Assembly: GCA_027604005.1 (NCBI GenBank)
Contig: JADGJT010000586.1
Location: 1-10,997, forward strand
Length of the DNA: 10,997 bases
Reading direction: 5' to 3'
Origin: Dinochytrium kinnereticum
Taxonomy: Eukaryota; Chytridiomycota; Chytridiomycetes; Chytridiales; Chytridiaceae
This document shows positions 8,388 through 10,997 of this stretch, piece by piece (position 1 is the first letter of the stretch; each line of letters opens with the position of its first letter). The notes below the pieces were generated by a model. It ran no database searches and was not told the DNA's origin. It saw only the letters and a program-made list of their open reading frames with translations. Both the position numbers and the translations under genes were made by a program.

Positions 8388-9534
8388 GATTGTTTTGCTC
8401 TTGGCTGTTGTAGATGCTCGTTTGTTTTGTTTTGTTTTTGTCGAATCCTAGGAGTTTCTTCTTGCTTTTTTGTTCTTTTATGGGATGATGTTGAAGATGG
8501 ATGATTGACCGCTCTGTTGCTGGTGGAGGTATGGTATCCATCCATTGGTCTGAGAAATCTTCTTGCGGCTTTTTTTCCGGTTTTTTTCTTCTTCCCTCCG
8601 TGGTGGTGGGCTGGCGCTCTTTTCTCGGACAGAGCGTTCGCTCACTGACTCTTCGAATTACCCATTATCATTATTCTGGCTTTCACCTCTAGCCTTTTGT
8701 TCTTGCTACCCTCTTCTAGTTTTTATATTTGTTTTATTTGTGCCTGATCCTCTTACTTCTTTATGTCTCTGCTGCCTTTTTATATTTCTCTGTCGTTTGT
8801 GGTGGTGGCTGTTAGCGTCTGATGTTTCTTTCTGGTGGGAGCCTCGTTTCTTTTAGTCCAGTTTTGCATGGCGAAATGGTCAGAGGCTTTGTGATAACAA
8901 GAATATCGCTTTTGCTTTTCGCTTTCTTCTTTCCGTTTTCCAGGCAGAGCCTTTTGTAATGTGGTTCGCTTTTGCTTCCAATAGTGGCCTGGCCAACGTC
9001 GCTTTAAAGTGACAATCGCCAACAACTTTGAAAAAAACTCCAACTGGATTCCCCTATTTTATCACACCCATCATCTCAACCACCCAACCACACTGCAAAG
9101 CGCACCGTGCACACGCCAACGCCCTCGATCTTTCCATCGCGCATCCCCTCCTCAACTGCACCGAAGATGTCCTGGATTGTCAGGATCAGAGATCAGATGG
9201 CAATCCCCCCCCCTCTCCAGGGACCAAACCTCTCGCCCTTTCTCCAAACGGCGTTCACGGTTCCCCTTTAAAAAAAAAAAAGGCGTTTCCCCAAGACCTC
9301 GTCCTCGTCCTCAATCTCGTTTAATAAGTGTTAGCGTTGGCCAACTTTCTGTGTCAGTGTTTGATCCATCTCGCCAGCGCGTGTTTTGGGGGGAGACCTC
9401 GCCTCTTTTTGGGTTGGCTTTTCTTTTCCCGCCTCTTTTCTTTCACTTCCGGGGTGGCGCGTTCGTATTTCACCATTGCAATCGTGGAAAAGGAAGAGGA
9501 AGCGATAGGAGGAGTCGAGTAAAAAAAAGAGAGA
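8388..9534. other. Intergenic region: GTPase 3' flank and ABCG-like gene 5' flank
   Basis: No convincing gene is seen in these 1.15 kb. The left half is T/G-rich, as expected for a fungal 3' UTR, without a canonical AATAAA on the plus strand. The right half is pyrimidine-rich with an A-run at 9270-9281 and no clear TATA box. A 34-codon ATG-started frame at 9167-9271 would be an upstream ORF if transcription begins before it. Longer open frames here begin at GTG or TTG and are low complexity. Confidence 0.6.
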
Positions 9535-10997
9535 ATGCCGAACCGTCTGCCCCCTCGCGATGCCCGCAACCCATCGCTGGATAAAGGAAGATCCCATGAC
9601 AGTCTCTCTCGATCTCGTCGTCAGGTTAACAGCGCTGGCGGTGGTGATTCAAAACAACGAGATGATGAAGAACGATACCCGGTCAACACCTTATCCCCTC
9701 ATCAATCCTCCTCACGAATCATCACAAAATCCGTCGACTCCCTGTCCAAACGCTCTCCTAGAGTTTTCACGACGGTTGATATTGACGGATCTGCTCCCGC
9801 TTCCGCTGTTGCGATGACACCCCTTACGGGGAAGACGGAATTGTTGTTCGCGTTGTCGACGGGCCAGGCGTTGAGCCCGGCGGCTTCGAGAGTGATTTTG
9901 GCGAATTCGAGAGACGTTCTTGGGAGCAGTTTTCAGTTGACTCATGTTGTTCCTGAGGAGGATGAGGGGAGTAAAGTTCCCACGCGGCTTCCAAGTGAAG
10001 TTGGAGGGTTGAGAAGAGATATGGAGGAGGCTTTTGCGGGTATGTCGGTTGAGGAGGATGGGGACGGAGGGGTGAGGGATTTGGAGGAGGGGGGAGTGAT
10101 CTTGGAGGAGGCTGAGGAAGGGGGAGGTTTGGAGGAGGTTGAGAAGAGTGGAAATCACCCAAACTTTATTGAAGACACTCACTCTCCTCCACCCGCACAA
10201 TCCCGTGATTCCCTGCCTCTTCCACCCACGCCGCCGAACCAACCTGCCCTTCTTCCGGGGTTTTATAAGTCGGATGAGGATCTGCTGCAGATGGCCTTTG
10301 GGACTGTCAATAGGGATAGAAGGGTTCAGGTTGCTTTTCGGGATCTGGGGTTTGAGGTTGGGGATGGGAAGGGGGGGAGGAAGGATGTTTTGAGGGGTGT
10401 TACGGGGGTTTTTAGGCCTGGGAGGGTTACGGCTATTATGGGGGCTAGTGGAGCAGGGAAGGTTTGTTTTTCGTCGCTTGGTTTTTGTTTTTCCTTTTTT
10501 CGTTTGGTTTCTCTTCTTTTGCTTAGGTTTTTGAAGTTGGGAATAATGGGAGATTAACTATTTGTTGAATTCGTTTGGACTCTTGGTTTCGTTTTCTTAA
10601 TTCGTCTTTATGTTTGCTTGTTTTTTTTCCTTTTTTTTTTGGTGTGGGAAGTGTGGTTCCTCACTTTTTCATCTGTTCACAATACCTTTATTAATTCCCC
10701 AATTTTCTTGCCTTTTCATTTCCTCTCTTCCTTGTAGAACACCCTCCATTCCCTACTTTAAAAAGGATTAATTGATCCTTCTCCTTCCCCTCCACTTCAC
10801 ACAATCACCTACCCCATATTCTACTATCAAGCTAACTCTTCCTCCTTCCTTCCCCCTTCACCCCACCTCTCTATAAAAGACCTCACTGTTGAACGTCATA
10901 GCAGGGGAGACGAAATCTGGGAAGGTGTCTGGCTCGATTCTTGTCAATGGTAGGGAGATGAGTGGGGAGCAGATTCGGGATATTAGTGGGTTTGTGT
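9535..10997 (+). CDS. ABCG-type ABC transporter, N-terminal part (runs off the right edge)
   Basis: This is the start of an ABC transporter of the G (White/WBC) class, which uses ATP to move lipids, sterols or drugs across membranes. Two exons fit: 9535-10461 and 10880-10997 (partial), giving 348 residues. The intron (418 nt, phase 0) falls between Lys309 and Thr310 of Walker A. The ATG follows an A-rich leader. Residues 1-260 are Ser/Arg-rich, then acidic (Glu runs about 172-203), then Pro-rich, with no membrane segment, so this part should be cytoplasmic. The nucleotide-binding domain begins near 264 (VQVAFRDLGFEV), followed by LRGVTGVFRPGRVTAIMG, Walker A GASGAGKT (303-310), then SLLNVIAGE, VSGSILVNGREM and ISGFV. 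From memory, the wording is closest to ABCG half-transporters of the plant ABCG24/28 kind. The Q-loop, signature motif, Walker B and membrane domain lie beyond the window, so length and substrate are unknown. Confidence 0.9.
10360..10377 (+). other. Putative G-quadruplex in the ABCG nucleotide-binding domain coding sequence
   Basis: Runs of four, three and seven G separated by two-base spacers can supply four G-triplets on the coding strand. They encode the Gly/Lys-rich turn before the Walker A strand (residues about 276-281). The surrounding exon is G-rich in general, so this may be only a composition effect. Confidence 0.35.
10462..10879 (+). other. Intron inside the ABCG Walker A codons
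   Basis: The donor is AAG|GTTTGT and the acceptor is TATAAAAG|ACC after a long C/T-rich tract (about 10830-10872). Removing it rejoins the Walker A Lys and Thr in frame. In-frame stops inside (10555-10557) show that it must be spliced. At 418 nt it is the longest intron in the window. Confidence 0.85.

Noticed and set aside
7580..8545. Antisense frames of 135 and 166 codons opposite the GTPase tail
   Set aside because: They mirror the Ser/Ala/Pro-rich codons of the sense strand and have no recognisable motif.
9009..9584. 191-codon plus-strand frame before the ABCG-like gene
   Set aside because: It starts at GTG, is Pro/Arg/Ser/Phe low complexity and overlaps the well-supported ATG at 9535 in another frame.
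10872..10878. TATAAAA resembling a TATA box
   Set aside because: It forms the end of an intron acceptor (TATAAAAG|ACC) needed to rejoin the Walker A motif.
1..10997. CRISPR arrays, tRNA or rRNA genes
   Set aside because: I saw no regularly spaced repeats and no tRNA T-loop/anticodon pattern or rRNA-like stretch; a covariance-model search would be the decisive test.

Overview
This 11 kb window looks like nuclear DNA of a fungus. The genes are split by short GT-AG introns (56 to 418 nt), coding density is moderate, and there is a decayed Ty1/copia retroelement. The gene content (NIPA-type magnesium transporter, Rho-family GTPase, ABCG transporter with a long cytoplasmic N-terminus) and fairly long introns would suit an early-diverging fungus such as a chytrid. 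That placement is a guess; nothing here fixes the species.

Layout. (1) Positions 1-1330 (+) hold the remains of a copia-type polyprotein: linker region and most of the reverse transcriptase, with a YVDD motif. It is broken by five in-frame stops and one frameshift and ends at a 72-bp direct repeat. (2) Positions 1331-3110 have no gene I can recognise; the right part is probably the 3' flank or UTR of the next gene. (3) Positions 3111-5927 (-) are a five-exon gene for a NIPA/DUF803 magnesium-transporter-like protein (about 775 aa). It has nine family-type membrane segments, an apparent signal peptide and a very large low-complexity insertion after membrane segment 1. (4) Positions 5928-6415 are a 488-bp divergent promoter with CCAAT boxes and a 22-bp near-palindrome. 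(5) Positions 6416-8387 (+) are a four-exon gene for a divergent Rho-family GTPase (481 aa). It lacks the usual catalytic Gln and prenylation box and carries a ~290-residue Ser/Thr/Pro/Ala-rich tail. (6) Positions 8388-9534 are intergenic. (7) From 9535 to the right edge (+) is the 5' part of an ABCG-type ABC transporter gene: a ~260-residue cytoplasmic N-terminal region, then the nucleotide-binding domain, with an intron falling inside the Walker A motif.

The genes do not form an obvious pathway. The NIPA-like and GTPase genes share a promoter region and could be co-regulated, but the sequence does not prove it. All exon boundaries were placed by hand from splice consensus, reading-frame continuity and remembered family patterns. 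I see no clear new multi-gene system. The most unusual items are the atypical Rho-like GTPase and the NIPA protein with its extra N-terminal and loop regions.
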